In this document: positions 8,576-17,469 of the stretch, one piece after another
Numbering within the stretch: position 1 is the first letter of the stretch
How the letters are laid out: each line of letters opens with the position of its first letter
Origin: Nocardioides sp. GY 10113
Lineage (GTDB): Bacteria; Actinomycetota; Actinomycetes; Propionibacteriales; Nocardioidaceae
Direction: 5' to 3'
DNA: 64,000 bases
Assembly (NCBI RefSeq): GCF_004919105.1
Contig: NZ_STGK01000003.1
Span: 1-64,000, forward strand
The notes under the pieces: generated by a model
What the model was told of the DNA's origin: nothing
The model's database searches: none
The model's input: the letters and a program-made list of their open reading frames with translations, nothing else
Translations under genes and position numbers: made by a program

Positions 8576-9591
8576 CCCGCCTCGAGGGGACGCTCGCCGC
8601 GGTCGCGGCGGGCCTGTTCGCGATCGGCGTCGCGGTGCCGCAGGCCGCGGCCGCGCAGGGCGAGGGCCGGGTGCTCTTCACCTTCGCCGACCCCGCGATC
8701 GTCGAGTCCAGCGGGCTGGTCGCCCGGGACGGGCTGGTCGTCACGGTGAACGACTCCGGCGACTCGAACCGCATCTTCACCGTCGACCCCGCCACCGGCG
8801 AGACGGTCGGCGTGACCACCTGGGACGGCGAGGCGACCGACATCGAGGCGCTGGCGCCGGCGGGGGCGGGCCACGTCTGGGTCGCCGACATCGGCGACAA
8901 CCTGGCGCGGCGCTCCTCGGTGACCGTCACCCGCGTGCCGTTCGGGCGGGGCGAGCGGCGCGTCCCCGGTGAGACCTACGAGCTCGTCTACCCCGGCCGG
9001 GCGCACGACGCCGAGACGCTGCTGGTCGACCCGGAGACCGGCCGGCTGCTGGTGGTCACCAAGGAGTTCATCGGCCAGGTCTTCCGGGCGCCCCGGCTGC
9101 TCGACCCCGACCGGCCGAACCGGCTGCGGCGGGTCGGGGACATGCTCGGCATCGCCACCGACGGCTCGTTCTTCCCCGACGGCCGGCACCTGATCGTGCG
9201 CAACTACGGCCAGGCCGCCGTCTACAGCTGGCCGGACCGGGAGCGCCTCGGCACCTTCCCGCTGCCGATCCAGCCGCAGGGGGAGGGGCTCGCCGTCGAC
9301 GAGCGGGGACGGGTCCTGCTCAGCTCCGAGGGTGCGGGCAGCGAGGTGCTGCGGGTGGCGGTGCCGGCGAGCATCCGGTCCGCGATGGCGCCCGAGGAGA
9401 GCGCCGCGCCGTCGCCGACGTCGGGCACGGACGGCCTCGGGCTGGAGTCCGGTGCCGGGGAGAACGGTTCGACCGAGCCGTCCTCGGAGGACGACTCGTG
9501 GGCCGGGATCGTGCTCGACCCGTGGCTGATCGGCGGCGCGTTCGGGCTGGTCGGGCTGCTGGTGCTGGTGCGGTCGCTGCGACCGCGCTGA
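8572..9591 (+). CDS. Secreted, C-terminally anchored beta-propeller-like protein
   Basis: A 339-residue protein with an N-terminal signal-like helix (about residues 8-26, ending PQAAAAQG), a lumenal region with repeated blade-like strands (SSGLVARDGLVVTVNDSGD, WVADIGDNLARR, TLLVDPETGRLLVVTKE), a low-complexity Ser/Glu/Pro stretch and a C-terminal transmembrane helix with basic tail (about 315-339). This suggests an extracytoplasmic domain held at the membrane. GTG 8572 overlaps the methyltransferase stop by 4 bp; a longer open frame upstream is not supported because the signal sequence starts here. Function unknown. Confidence 0.65.
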   Translation: MTRLEGTLAAVAAGLFAIGVAVPQAAAAQGEGRVLFTFADPAIVESSGLVARDGLVVTVNDSGDSNRIFTVDPATGETVGVTTWDGEATDIEALAPAGAGHVWVADIGDNLARRSSVTVTRVPFGRGERRVPGETYELVYPGRAHDAETLLVDPETGRLLVVTKEFIGQVFRAPRLLDPDRPNRLRRVGDMLGIATDGSFFPDGRHLIVRNYGQAAVYSWPDRERLGTFPLPIQPQGEGLAVDERGRVLLSSEGAGSEVLRVAVPASIRSAMAPEESAAPSPTSGTDGLGLESGAGENGSTEPSSEDDSWAGIVLDPWLIGGAFGLVGLLVLVRSLRPR

Positions 9592-9655
9592 GCGTGGGCG
9601 CGCTGAGTGTGGGCGCGCTGCCGCAATATCTGCACGGAAGGGGACCGCGTGGCGC

Positions 9656-9661
9656 CAGGAT
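9656..9661 (+). promoter_or_regulatory. Leaderless -10 element (CAGGAT)
   Basis: CAGGAT, 6 nt before GTG 9668. Upstream (about 9588-9620) GCGCTGAG[C/T]GTGGGC is directly repeated. Confidence 0.5.
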
Positions 9662-9667
9662 GACCGC

Positions 9668-10321
9668 GTGAGCCTCCCGAGACCGACCGACATCGTCCCG
9701 ACGCCCGCGACCCCGCGGTCGCCCGCCGGGCGCTCGCCGATGGCCCGGATCGGCGGGCTGGCGCTGGCCGGCGCCGCCCTCTTCGGCGCCGGACTCGGCG
9801 TCGGGCTGCTCGTCGGCGGCGAGGACGACTACGACCCGGAGTACCCGGCCGGGGTGCTCTCCGGCCTCGGTACGCCGGGGGACTCATGGGGCCAGGACCT
9901 CGACTGGGTGGACGGCAGCCTGGGCGCCGGTGGCGTGTGGGCCTTCGACGACGCGCCCGACGTCTTCTTCGTGGCGCCGCATGAGGGCCAGGCCGTCTCC
10001 GCGGTCGGCTTCACCGCGCGCGTGCCTGCGGGACGGCTCGAGGAACGCTGCGAGGAGGCCGTGGCGTGGCTCGCCGCCGGTGCCGCCGCCGTGTCGGGTT
10101 CCTCCGACGACGTCGACTCCGACGCGGTGCTGGACGACTGCCTGCGGGTCGGCGGTCGAGGATCGGCCGATGGGGCCGGGAGCGAGACCTTCGCCAGCGC
10201 CGTCTTCGGCGACAGCGAGGGGCACAGCTTCGGCGGGGTGCTGGAGTTCCGCTGGTCCTCGGAGCGGCTCTCCCTCACCGCCCTCGGGATCTCGCGGCGC
10301 GAGGGCTACTGGGCTTCCTAG
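9668..10321 (+). CDS. Hypothetical membrane-anchored acidic protein
   Basis: A 217-residue protein with a proline-rich cytoplasmic start, one transmembrane helix (about residues 30-51, GGLALAGAALFGAGLGVGLL), and an acidic extracytoplasmic domain containing two Cys (EERCEEAV and DDCLRVGG) that could form a disulfide. I do not recognise the family. The start is fixed by a CAGGAT box 6 nt upstream. It is followed 35 bp later by the macrodomain gene, which has its own -10. Confidence 0.6.
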   Translation: MSLPRPTDIVPTPATPRSPAGRSPMARIGGLALAGAALFGAGLGVGLLVGGEDDYDPEYPAGVLSGLGTPGDSWGQDLDWVDGSLGAGGVWAFDDAPDVFFVAPHEGQAVSAVGFTARVPAGRLEERCEEAVAWLAAGAAAVSGSSDDVDSDAVLDDCLRVGGRGSADGAGSETFASAVFGDSEGHSFGGVLEFRWSSERLSLTALGISRREGYWAS

Positions 10322-10343
10322 GACACGCGCTGGCCCGCGGTGG

Positions 10344-10349
10344 CAGTCT
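10344..10349 (+). promoter_or_regulatory. Leaderless -10 element (CAGTCT)
   Basis: CAGTCT, 7 nt before ATG 10357 of the macrodomain gene, just after the preceding stop. Confidence 0.45.
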
Positions 10350-10356
10350 CGTGCTC

Positions 10357-10848
10357 ATGGAGGTCGAGGCGGTCGTCGGAGACATCACGCGGCAGAAGGT
10401 GGACGCGGTGGTCAACGCCGCCAACCGGGCGATGCGCGGCGGCGGGGGCGTCGACGGCGCGATCCACGCCGCCGGCGGCCCGGAGATCCTCGCCGACTGC
10501 GTGCTGCGGTTCCCCGACGGCCTGGCCACCGGCGACGCCGGATGGACCACCGCGGGGGACCTGCCGGCGCAGTGGGTGATCCACGTGGTGGGGCCCAACT
10601 ACCACCTCGGCGAGACCGACCGCGGACTGCTCGAGTCGTGCTACCGGCGTGCGCTGGAGGTGGCCGACGAGCTCGGGGCCCGCACCATCGCGTTCCCGCT
10701 GATCAGCGCGGGCATCTACGGCTGGCCGCTGGACGACGCCATCGACGCCGCGCTGGAGACGATCCGGGCCACCCCGACGGAGGTCGAGGTGGCCCGGATC
10801 GTGGCGTTCGGCCGGCCGACGTACGAGAAGGTGGCGGCGCGGCTGTGA
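10357..10848 (+). CDS. Macrodomain protein (O-acetyl-ADP-ribose deacetylase type)
   Basis: A 163-residue stand-alone macrodomain, the usual length. All ADP-ribose-contacting segments are visible: GDITRQKVDAVVNAANRAM (residues 8-26), the glycine-rich GGGGVDGAIH, and PLISAGIYGWP near residue 115. Bacterial members remove acetyl or ADP-ribose from O-acetyl-ADP-ribose or modified macromolecules. A sirtuin that makes O-acetyl-ADP-ribose lies at 27.9 kb, so a linked pathway is possible but only inferred. The gene is convergent with serC across a composite palindrome. Confidence 0.88.
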   Translation: MEVEAVVGDITRQKVDAVVNAANRAMRGGGGVDGAIHAAGGPEILADCVLRFPDGLATGDAGWTTAGDLPAQWVIHVVGPNYHLGETDRGLLESCYRRALEVADELGARTIAFPLISAGIYGWPLDDAIDAALETIRATPTEVEVARIVAFGRPTYEKVAARL

Positions 10849-10854
10849 GGACGT

Positions 10855-10943
10855 GGGAATCCCCGGTCGGCCGGTGAATCCCAGGCGTGACGGCCAGTGC
10901 AATGGCCGTCACGCACCGGAATCCCCGGTCAAGCCGGGGATTC
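10855..10943. repeat. Composite palindromic element (copy 1)
   Basis: An 89-bp array of three palindromic blocks between convergent genes: GGGAATCCCCGG...CCGGTGAATCCC at left, a perfect 12-bp stem with 6-nt loop (10885-10896 / 10903-10914, loop GTGCAA) in the centre, and a perfect 10-bp stem GAATCCCCGG/CCGGGGATTC (10919-10928 / 10934-10943) at right. It probably acts as a bidirectional terminator without a U-tract. The same architecture recurs at 40973-41060. Confidence 0.7.
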
Positions 10944-10957
10944 ATGGGGCGCGAGTG

Positions 10958-12290
<1,333 letters not shown>

Positions 12291-12695
12291 ATGACGACGA
12301 ACGAGCCCGACGAGGTCAGCCCGGCCGTCCGCAGGACGGGGCGGGTGCTCCTCGCGGTGACGCTGGCGGTGACGCTCTACTGCTGCTACCGCGCCTACCA
12401 GGCGCAGTCGGCCGACCTGTGGGACGGCGGCGACGCGATGTTCTGGTGGGTCGCGGGCGCGATGCTCTCCTTCTTCCTCACGTTCCTGGCGTTCGCCGCC
12501 GCCTTCGGCACGGCGCCGCGCTACCGGGTCAAGGTCGACCTGGCGCCGTCCGCCCAGGCGACCCTCGGCGCGTCCCGCGACGCGCGCGACCCGCGGGCCG
12601 CGAGTGGCGCGGCCGGTCCCTACTGCCGCGAGTGCGGCGTCCGGCAGAACGTCGAGGCGCGCTTCTGCGACGCCTGCGGGACCCCGCTTGGCTGA
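12291..12695 (+). CDS. Two-helix membrane protein with C-terminal zinc ribbon
   Basis: A 134-residue protein with two transmembrane helices (about residues 17-36 and 50-70) and a C-terminal rubredoxin-like zinc ribbon, YCRECG followed 12 residues later by FCDACG. Such small membrane proteins with a cytosolic zinc ribbon are common in actinobacteria and uncharacterised. GGGGGTTCTCAG precedes ATG 12291. Its last codons overlap the presumed TTG start of the GNAT gene. Confidence 0.7.
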   Translation: MTTNEPDEVSPAVRRTGRVLLAVTLAVTLYCCYRAYQAQSADLWDGGDAMFWWVAGAMLSFFLTFLAFAAAFGTAPRYRVKVDLAPSAQATLGASRDARDPRAASGAAGPYCRECGVRQNVEARFCDACGTPLG

Positions 12696-13185
12696 CGCAC
12701 CCGCCCTCGACCTGCGTCCGGTCGGCTACGACCACCCGGACGCGGTCGCGCTGGTCGCGCGCGTCCAGGAGGAGTACGTCGAGCGCTACGGCTCACCGGA
12801 CGCGGGCCCGGTCGACCTGGCCGAGTTCCGCGGCCCGGACGGGCTCTTCCTGGTCGGCTACCTCGACAGTGCCGCGGTCGCGACGGGCGCCTGGCGGCGT
12901 ACCGGAGTGGAGGCGCTGGGTGGCGGACCCGCGGCGGAGATCAAGCGGATGTACGTCGTCCCCGAGCGACGCGGGAACGGCATCGCCCGACTGGTGCTGG
13001 CCGAGCTGGAGCGGACCGCGGCCCGCGCCGGCGTGGCGGTGCTGGTGCTGGAGACGGGCCTGAAGCAGCCCGAGGCGATCGCGCTGTACGAGTCGGCCGG
13101 CTACGTGCCCGTCCCGGGCTTCGGTCACTACCGCGACAGCCCGCTGTCGCGCTGCTTCGGCAAGCGGCTGCCGCCGCTCAGCTGA
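12688..13185 (+). CDS. GNAT family N-acetyltransferase
   Basis: About 165 residues with the GNAT core: KRMYVVPERRGNGIARLVL (acetyl-CoA pyrophosphate loop R/Q-x-x-G-x-G/A variant) near residue 90 and GLKQPEAIALYESAGYVPV near 130, typical of small-molecule or amino-acid acetyltransferases. I take TTG 12688, which overlaps the zinc-ribbon stop by 8 bp and begins the recognisable domain; an in-frame ATG at 12604 lies deep inside the previous gene. The 3' end overlaps the convergent split-barrel gene by 8 bp. Substrate unknown. Confidence 0.75.
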   Translation: MADAPALDLRPVGYDHPDAVALVARVQEEYVERYGSPDAGPVDLAEFRGPDGLFLVGYLDSAAVATGAWRRTGVEALGGGPAAEIKRMYVVPERRGNGIARLVLAELERTAARAGVAVLVLETGLKQPEAIALYESAGYVPVPGFGHYRDSPLSRCFGKRLPPLS

Positions 13186-13891
13186 CGACGGCAGCGGGCG
13201 CCGCCGCACGGCGCTCGACGTCGGCCGGGACGGTGGCGCCGGACGCGTTGTCGGCAGCCGGCACCGGGGCGTCGGCGACCCGTCGTACCGGGACGTGCCC
13301 GCCCCACACGCCCGCCGCGACGTCCTCCGGCTCGTCGACCGGCCCGCCGGCGCGCGCCTTCATCGACGCCTCGTGCAGCGGCACCGCGAGCACCGCGGTC
13401 GCAGCCAGCTCCTTGCGGGTGCTGGGGCGCAGCGTGGCCGCGCGCCCGGGGATCATGTGGTCGACGATCAGGTCGAGGGCGCGGCCGCGCTCGGCGGGGT
13501 CGGTGACGGCGCGCGCGGTGCCGATCACCACCGCCGAGCGGTAGTTCATCGAGTGGTGGAACGCCGAGCGACCGGCCACCAGCCCGTCGAGCTCGGTGAC
13601 GGTGACGCACACGGTGGCGCCGGTGGCCGCGCCCAGCCAGCGGGCGGCCACCGAGCCGTGCACGTAGAGCGTGCCGTCGCGGTCCGGGCCGTCCGGGGCG
13701 ACGGCGTACGCCGCGGGCAGCACCACCGGGTGGTCGCCGACCTGCACGCCGAGGTGGGCGACCAGCCCGTCGGCGAGCAGATCGAGGAGCGCGGCCCGGT
13801 CGGCGACGGCGCGGTTGCGCCCGCGCCGGACCTCGGTGCGGGCGGTGGGCTGCAGGGGCGACGCGGGGGAGGGGGTGGACGTCGTGGGCAT
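13178..13891 (-). CDS. Pyridoxamine 5'-phosphate oxidase-like split-barrel flavoprotein
   Basis: A 237-residue protein of the FMN-binding split-barrel family. Visible segments: LLADGLVAHLGVQVGDHPVVLP, GTLYVHGSVAARWL, VCVTVTELDGLVAGRSAFHHSMNYRSAVVIG, and a C-terminal VPLHEASMKARAGGP, as in proteins annotated flavin-nucleotide-binding or nitroimidazole-resistance-like. ATG 13891 is preferred over upstream in-frame ATGs at 13921 and 13957 because CACGAT lies 6 nt before it. It diverges from a MocR/PdxR-type regulator, a pairing typical of regulators acting on PNPOx-like partners. Confidence 0.75.
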   Translation of the reverse strand: MPTTSTPSPASPLQPTARTEVRRGRNRAVADRAALLDLLADGLVAHLGVQVGDHPVVLPAAYAVAPDGPDRDGTLYVHGSVAARWLGAATGATVCVTVTELDGLVAGRSAFHHSMNYRSAVVIGTARAVTDPAERGRALDLIVDHMIPGRAATLRPSTRKELAATAVLAVPLHEASMKARAGGPVDEPEDVAAGVWGGHVPVRRVADAPVPAADNASGATVPADVERRAAAPAAVVS

Positions 13892-13897
13892 GGCACC

Positions 13898-13903
13898 ATC
13901 GTG
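13898..13903 (-). promoter_or_regulatory. Leaderless -10 element (CACGAT) for the split-barrel gene
   Basis: Read on the minus strand, CACGAT lies 6 nt before ATG 13891; the same hexamer precedes the gene at 31735. Confidence 0.45.
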
Positions 13904-13941
13904 GGACGGGAACTGGCCCATGGCACGGGCCGATTCTTCGG

Positions 13942-13947
13942 TATTCT
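13942..13947 (+). promoter_or_regulatory. -10 element (TATTCT) for the MocR/PdxR gene
   Basis: TATTCT is followed about 15 nt later by the strong ribosome site GAGGAGG and ATG 13974, so this transcript has a short leader, unlike the leaderless minus-strand partner 50 bp away. Confidence 0.45.
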
Positions 13948-13973
13948 GCTGGGCCACTTCGCGAGGAGGAGCG

Positions 13974-15332
13974 ATGCTGCCCGTCCGCCTGGACCGCGAC
14001 GATCAACGCCCGCTGGGGGCCCAGCTCGCCGACCAGGTACGCCGCCTGGTGCTCGACGGGGCGCTGGAGCGCGGTGACCGGCTGCCGGCGACCCGGCGCC
14101 TCGCTGCCGACCTCGGGATCTCGCGGGGCGTGGTCGAGCAGGCCTTCGACCAGCTGCGGGCGGAGGGGTGGCTGGAGGCGCGCCGGGGCGCCGGGAGCTG
14201 GGTGGCCGGCGGCAGCGTCGCCGCGGCGCGCGCGCCCGCCCGGCGGCGTACCGCCTCGGTGGCGGCGCCGCTGGTGATGATGGACGCCGGGACGCCGTGG
14301 ATCGACCCACGGCACGCGGCCACCTGGCGCCGGGCCTGGCGGGAGGTCTCCGCGGCCACCCCGCCGCGCGGGTACGACGACCCGCGGGGCCTGCCGGACC
14401 TGCGCCAGCTGGTCGCCGAGCGGCTCGGTCGCCAGCGCGGTCTGGCGGTCGACGCCGACGCGGTCCGGATCACGGGCGGGACGACGGCCGGCCTGCGGCA
14501 CCTGCTGGCCGTGCTGCCGGCGGGGCCGGTCGCGGTGGAGGACCCCGGCTACCGGGCCGCGGTGGCCACGGTCCGCGAGTGCGGGCGCGAGGTGCGCGAC
14601 CTGCCGGCCCTGGCGGCCGTCACGGACCTCGCGGGCTGCGCGGCGGCGTACGTGACCCCGGCGCACCAGCACCCGCTCGGCCGGGTGATGCCGGCCGACG
14701 ACCGGCTCGCGCTGCTGGCCGCGGCCCGGGCCGCGGACGCGCTGGTGGTCGAGGACGACTACGACTCCGAGTTTCGCTACGACGTGGCGCCGGTGCCGGC
14801 GCTGACCGCGCTCGACCCCGACCGGGTGGCCTACCTCGGCACCGCGTCGAAGGCGGTGCTGCCGTCGCTGCGGCTCGGTTGGGCGGTGCTGCCGGACCGG
14901 CTGGCCGAGCGGTTCGACCGGCACCGCGAGGTCACCCACGACGCGCCCCCGTGGCCGGTGCAGCGGGCGATGGTCACCCTGCTGCGCGACGGGTACGTGG
15001 ACGCGGTGGTCCGCTCGGCCCGCCGGGTGTACGCCGAGCGTGCGCCGCGCGTGGTGACCGCGCTGTCGCCGTACGCGACCCTCGCGGGGCCGGTGGCCGG
15101 GATGTACGCGACCTGGTTGCTGCCCCACGAGCGCGCGGTCGCTGCCCGCGACGCCGCGGAGCGGGCGGGGTTCCGGGTCAACCTGCTCCGGGACTACTGC
15201 CGTCGCGCTGGCCTGGCCGGCCTGGTGGTGGGCTTCGGCGGGCCGACCGACGAGGAGCTCGACCGGGCGCTCGACGTGCTGGTGCAGGTCCTCCGCCGAG
15301 CCGGGGAGCAGGCCCCGCCGAGCCGGGGGTGA
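13974..15332 (+). CDS. MocR/PdxR family GntR-aminotransferase transcriptional regulator
   Basis: A 452-residue fusion: an N-terminal GntR winged helix (LGAQLADQVRRLVLDG, RLAADLGISRGVVEQAF, about residues 12-75) and a type I aminotransferase-fold domain with VVEDDYDSEFRYD and the PLP Lys in GTASKAVLPSLRLGW. Members sense PLP and usually control vitamin B6 or PLP-linked genes. Divergence from the split-barrel flavoprotein, with pdxH 1.3 kb to the right, fits B6-related control. GAGGAGG precedes ATG 13974 at ideal spacing. Confidence 0.85.
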   Translation: MLPVRLDRDDQRPLGAQLADQVRRLVLDGALERGDRLPATRRLAADLGISRGVVEQAFDQLRAEGWLEARRGAGSWVAGGSVAAARAPARRRTASVAAPLVMMDAGTPWIDPRHAATWRRAWREVSAATPPRGYDDPRGLPDLRQLVAERLGRQRGLAVDADAVRITGGTTAGLRHLLAVLPAGPVAVEDPGYRAAVATVRECGREVRDLPALAAVTDLAGCAAAYVTPAHQHPLGRVMPADDRLALLAAARAADALVVEDDYDSEFRYDVAPVPALTALDPDRVAYLGTASKAVLPSLRLGWAVLPDRLAERFDRHREVTHDAPPWPVQRAMVTLLRDGYVDAVVRSARRVYAERAPRVVTALSPYATLAGPVAGMYATWLLPHERAVAARDAAERAGFRVNLLRDYCRRAGLAGLVVGFGGPTDEELDRALDVLVQVLRRAGEQAPPSRG

Positions 15333-15385
15333 GGGCTCGCGGGGCGCGAGGCCCGGTTCGAGGGGGCCCGAGCCCCGGCTCGGCG

Positions 15386-15427
15386 AAAAGCGCCGCGGGC
15401 CGGCAGAACGTGTCTGCCGGCCCGCGG
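15386..15427 (-). terminator. Intrinsic terminator of the citrate synthase gene
   Basis: A perfect 15-bp stem (15393-15407 / 15413-15427, loop ACGTG) is followed on the minus strand by CG and CTTTT. It ends the leftward citrate synthase transcript and may also stop the convergent MocR transcript. Confidence 0.85.
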
Positions 15428-15446
15428 TGGGTGGAACGGGTGGTGC

Positions 15447-16550
15447 TCAGGCGCCCCAGGAGGGGTCCCAGCCCTCGATGTCGCTGGCCGGGCGGGTCGA
15501 CGGGCCGGCGTAGACCGCCGACGGCCGGATCAGGCGACCGGTCCTCTTCTGCTCCAGGATGTGCGCGGACCAGCCGCCGGTCCGGGCGCAGGTGAACATC
15601 GAGGTGAACATGTGCGCGGGCACCTGGGCGAAGTCGAGGACGATCGCGGCCCAGAACTCGACGTTGGTCTCCAGCACGCGGTCGGGGCGACGCTCGCGGA
15701 GCTCGGCCAGCGCGGCCTGCTCCAGCGCCTCGGCGACCTGGTAGCGCTCGGCGCCCAGCTCGCGGGCGGTGCGGCGCAGCACGCGGGCGCGCGGGTCCTC
15801 GGCCCGGTAGACGCGGTGGCCGAAGCCCATCAGCCGCTCGCCGGAGTCGAGCAGGTTCTTCACGTAGGCACGCGCGTCGCCGGACTTCTCGACCTCCTCG
15901 ATCATGCCCAGCACCCGGGAGGGGGCGCCGCCGTGCAGCGGGCCGCTCATCGCGCCGATGGCGCCGGAGAACGCGGCGGCCACGTCGGCGCCGGTGGAGG
16001 TGATCACGCGCGCGGTGAAGGTGGAGGCGTTCATGCCGTGCTCGGCGGCCGACGACCAGTAGGCGTCGATCGCGTGCGCGTGCTTGGGGTCGGCCTCGCC
16101 GCGCCAGCGGATCAGGAACTTCTCGGCCAGGGTCTTGCCCTCGTCGACCACCTTCTGCGGGACGACGGGCAGGTGGATGTCGCGGGCCGACTGGCCGGCG
16201 TAGGAGAGCACCATGACGGCGACCCGGGCGAGGTCCTCGCGGGCCTGCTCGTCGGAGATGTCGTAGGTCTGACCGAACCCGAAGGCCGGGGCCAGCATCG
16301 CGATCGCGGCCTGGACGTCGACGCGGACGTCGCCGGTGTGCACGGGCAGGTTGTAGGCCTCGGCGGGCGGCAGGCCCGGGGTGAAGGAACCGTCGATCAG
16401 CAGGCCCCAGACGTTCTCGAACGGGACGCGGCCGGCCAGGTCCTCGATGTCGACACCGCGGTAGCGCAGCGCAGAGCCTTCCTTGTCCGGCTCGGCGATC
16501 TGGGTCTCGAAGGCGACGACGCCCTCCAGACCGTGGTGGACCTCGGTCAT
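15447..16550 (-). CDS. Citrate synthase (short type II)
   Basis: A 367-residue citrate synthase condensing oxaloacetate and acetyl-CoA, of the short bacterial type. Landmarks: LRYRGVDIEDLA (family N-terminus), the catalytic-His segment EHGMNASTFTARV near residue 187, MSGPLHGGAPSRV, GFGHRVYR, and near residue 315 NVEFW, the position of the catalytic Asp in the usual VDF motif, here Glu. ATG 16550 has GGAG 6 nt upstream; in-frame ATG 16562 is possible. citA is the likely name, but 2-methylcitrate synthase activity cannot be excluded. Confidence 0.85.
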   Translation of the reverse strand: MTEVHHGLEGVVAFETQIAEPDKEGSALRYRGVDIEDLAGRVPFENVWGLLIDGSFTPGLPPAEAYNLPVHTGDVRVDVQAAIAMLAPAFGFGQTYDISDEQAREDLARVAVMVLSYAGQSARDIHLPVVPQKVVDEGKTLAEKFLIRWRGEADPKHAHAIDAYWSSAAEHGMNASTFTARVITSTGADVAAAFSGAIGAMSGPLHGGAPSRVLGMIEEVEKSGDARAYVKNLLDSGERLMGFGHRVYRAEDPRARVLRRTARELGAERYQVAEALEQAALAELRERRPDRVLETNVEFWAAIVLDFAQVPAHMFTSMFTCARTGGWSAHILEQKRTGRLIRPSAVYAGPSTRPASDIEGWDPSWGA

Positions 16551-16672
16551 CGCTGACTCCATTCGTCTCAGCGACCCGGCCGGCGCTGCTGTCGCGCGCC
16601 GTGCGGGTCGGACTCGGGTGGCCGCCCGCAGCCCGGTCGGGGCGGGAGCCACCGGCATTCTGCCGCACGGGC

Positions 16673-16678
16673 TAGGTT
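16673..16678 (+). promoter_or_regulatory. Leaderless -10 element (TAGGTT) of pdxH
   Basis: TAGGTT, exactly 6 nt before ATG 16685, with no Shine-Dalgarno. Confidence 0.6.
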
Positions 16679-16684
16679 CGGCAC

Positions 16685-17392
16685 ATGGCTGGTGACCAAG
16701 AGGTGACCCACGACATGCAGCCGGTCGCCGTCCCGGACGCCGACGCAGCCTCCGCGGTGGACCTGGCCGCTCTGCGTCGCGAGTACGGCGCCGCCGGCCT
16801 CTCCGAGGCGGACGCGGGGGAGGACCCGCTGGCGCTCTTCCGGCGCTGGTTCGACGACGTGGCCGGCGCCGGGGTGCACGAGCCGAACGCGATGGTGGTC
16901 GCGACGGTCTCCGCGGACGGGCAGCCCTCGGCGCGTACGGTGCTGCTCAAGGGGCTCGGTGCGGACGGCTTCGTCTTCTACACGAACACCGCCTCCCGCA
17001 AGGGTGCCGAGCTGGCGGCCGAGCCGCGCTGCGCGCTGCTCTTCGGCTGGTACGACCTGGAGCGGCAGGTTCGCGTCGAGGGGCGGGCCGAGCCGCTGTC
17101 GGCGGCCGAGGTCGCCGCCTACTTCGCGACCCGTCCGCGGGGCGCGCAGGTCGGCGCCTGGGCGTCGGCCCAGTCGCAGGTGGTCGCCGATCGGGGCGTG
17201 CTGGACGCGGCGTACCGGGCCGCGGGGGAGCGCTGGGGGGACGACGAGATCCCGGTGCCGCCGACGTGGGGCGGCTACCTGGTGCGGCCCGAGGCGTTCG
17301 AGTTCTGGCAGGGGCGCCCGGGTCGGATGCACGACCGGCTGCGGTACCGCCGGGCCGAGGAGGGGTGGCGGCGGGAGCGGCTCGCGCCCTGA
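16685..17392 (+). CDS. pdxH: Pyridoxamine/pyridoxine 5'-phosphate oxidase
   Basis: A 235-residue FMN enzyme oxidising PNP or PMP to PLP. Visible: NAMVVATVSADGQPSARTV (N-terminal barrel strand), KGLGADGFVFYTNTASRKG (FMN phosphate loop), GWYDLERQVRVEG, RPRGAQVGAWASAQS and the C-terminal PxWGGYLVRPEAFEFWQG plus RLHDR-like RMHDRLRYRR motif. Length and motifs are those of true PdxH rather than the distant split-barrel protein at 13.2 kb. Start fixed by the -10 at leaderless spacing. Confidence 0.92.
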   Translation: MAGDQEVTHDMQPVAVPDADAASAVDLAALRREYGAAGLSEADAGEDPLALFRRWFDDVAGAGVHEPNAMVVATVSADGQPSARTVLLKGLGADGFVFYTNTASRKGAELAAEPRCALLFGWYDLERQVRVEGRAEPLSAAEVAAYFATRPRGAQVGAWASAQSQVVADRGVLDAAYRAAGERWGDDEIPVPPTWGGYLVRPEAFEFWQGRPGRMHDRLRYRRAEEGWRRERLAP

Positions 17393-17435
17393 GCGCCTGC
17401 TGCCGTTCGGGAGCCGTCAGGCGGGTTATCCATTT

Positions 17436-17455
17436 GTGAGTGAGTGCTCACTCAC
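17436..17455 (+). promoter_or_regulatory. TetR-type palindromic operator
   Basis: GTGAGTGAGTGCTCACTCAC is a palindrome with perfect 9-bp arms around a TG centre. It ends 1 bp before the -10 box of the TetR gene, so a bound repressor would block it; autoregulation and control of the coupled ABC exporter follow by inference. Confidence 0.75.
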
Positions 17456-17456
17456 T

Positions 17457-17462
17457 TAGACT
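17457..17462 (+). promoter_or_regulatory. Leaderless -10 element (TAGACT) of the TetR-ABC operon
   Basis: TAGACT, 7 nt before GTG 17470, abutting the operator palindrome. Confidence 0.55.
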
Positions 17463-17469
17463 CGGTCGG

